Source: Sphingomonas albertensis (GTDB lineage: Bacteria > Pseudomonadota > Alphaproteobacteria > Sphingomonadales > Sphingomonadaceae). From it: DNA of 64,000 nt. The stretch lies in assembly GCF_014358075.1 (NCBI RefSeq), contig NZ_JACONT010000003.1, positions 1 to 64,000 on the forward strand, read 5' to 3'. The notes beneath the pieces were generated by a model. The model had not been told where the DNA came from, did no database searches, and saw only the letters and a list, made by a program, of their open reading frames with translations. Positions 63,718 through 64,000 of this stretch are shown here, in pieces. Within the stretch, counting starts at the first letter, position 1. Each line of letters opens with the position of its first letter. Both the position numbers and the translations under genes were made by a program.

Positions 63718-64000
63718 CACTTCGGCAATCTCCGTACCAGCGCGCTCGTATCCTGCCGAGCGCCACCCATAGCCTGCACATCCGCGTAGAACTGATCGAC
63801 CAGCGCCGCGACTGGCAGCACCGCGCCGTTGCGCCGCGCCTCGTCGAGCGCCAGCCCCAGATCCTTGCGCATCCAATCGACCGCGAAGCCGAAATCGAAC
63901 TCGTCCTTCGCCATCGTCGGCCAGCGATTGACCATTTGCCAGCTCTGCGCCGCACCGCCCGAGATCGCCTCGAAGACCTTGTCGAGATCGAGTCCGGAGT
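63717..64000 (-). CDS. 3-hydroxyisobutyrate dehydrogenase-like NAD(P)-dependent dehydrogenase, 5'-truncated
   Basis: Only the C-terminal 94 residues or so lie in the window; the N-terminal Rossmann part is beyond the right edge. The visible part SGLDLDKVFEAISGGAAQSW, FDFGFAVDWMRKDLGLALDEA and LPVAALVDQFYADVQAMGG matches the helical C-terminal domain of the beta-hydroxyacid dehydrogenase family, with the conserved lysine in RKDLGLAL. Its stop overlaps the amidohydrolase start (TGATG), so both are co-transcribed. The exact substrate is unknown. Confidence 0.88.
   Translation of the reverse strand, partial: SGLDLDKVFEAISGGAAQSWQMVNRWPTMAKDEFDFGFAVDWMRKDLGLALDEARRNGAVLPVAALVDQFYADVQAMGGARQDTSALVRRLPK

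Overview
The window is a high-GC chromosomal segment that looks like a sphingomonad (Alphaproteobacteria, Sphingomonadales). The evidence is the combined gene set: two large TonB-dependent receptors, a ThiS-ThiG fusion, a MetH lacking its homocysteine domain, an ornithine decarboxylase next to a deoxyhypusine-synthase-like (homospermidine-type) enzyme, a zapA-6S RNA-5-FTHF ligase block, and many GC-rich palindromic intergenic repeats. Genus-level assignment is inference. No prophage, CRISPR array, IS transposase or rRNA operon is visible.

Layout. 1-1.9 kb: 3' part of a flavin amine oxidase and mtgA. 2-4.8 kb (minus): SRP RNA, dnaX, ybaB and a small membrane protein. 4.8-5.5 kb: two small secreted cationic proteins. 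5.6-8.2 kb (minus): two tandem cysteine desulfurases and a [2Fe-2S] ferredoxin. 8.3-15.5 kb: an alpha/beta hydrolase, threonine dehydratase, the polyamine pair, a MAPEG protein, an esterase and a HAD phosphatase. 15.7-19.6 kb: CsbD, ThiSG, aroQ-accB-accC. 19.6-22.1 kb: arsC-like gene, then glnB-glnA behind a recognisable NtrC/sigma-54 control region. 22.5-33 kb: ABC1 kinase, phytase with its TonB receptor behind a Pho box, a second divergent TonB receptor, and a two-component system. 33-43.8 kb: quinone oxidoreductase, aldehyde dehydrogenase, SLC13 permease, metH (C-terminal half), efp, M23 peptidase, L,D-transpeptidase, thiE. 43.9-48.3 kb (minus): gap, MOSC, pgk, a toxin-antitoxin pair, fba. 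48.4-50.5 kb: zapA block, 6S RNA, two tRNA-Asp genes. 50.5-64 kb: AI-2E transporter, then a fatty-acid/acyl-CoA catabolic region (CoA ligase, serine hydrolase, FadJ-type enzyme, amidase, two acyl-CoA dehydrogenases, thioesterase), an amidohydrolase and a truncated dehydrogenase.

The most unusual signal is that palindromic repeats, normally intergenic, also sit inside genes without breaking them. They occur in frame in the amine oxidase (26-77), a cysteine desulfurase (6686-6802) and MetH (38339-38446), and one forms the C-terminal tail of an aldehyde dehydrogenase (35808-35859). Other notable points are a textbook Pho box before the phytase/TonB receptor genes, a near-consensus NtrC site plus -24/-12 promoter before glnB-glnA, a toxin-antitoxin module with a perfect 16-bp palindrome inside a glycolytic gene run, and a homopolymeric G/C block at 40.5 kb that looks like an assembly fault exactly where the partner half of metH would be expected.
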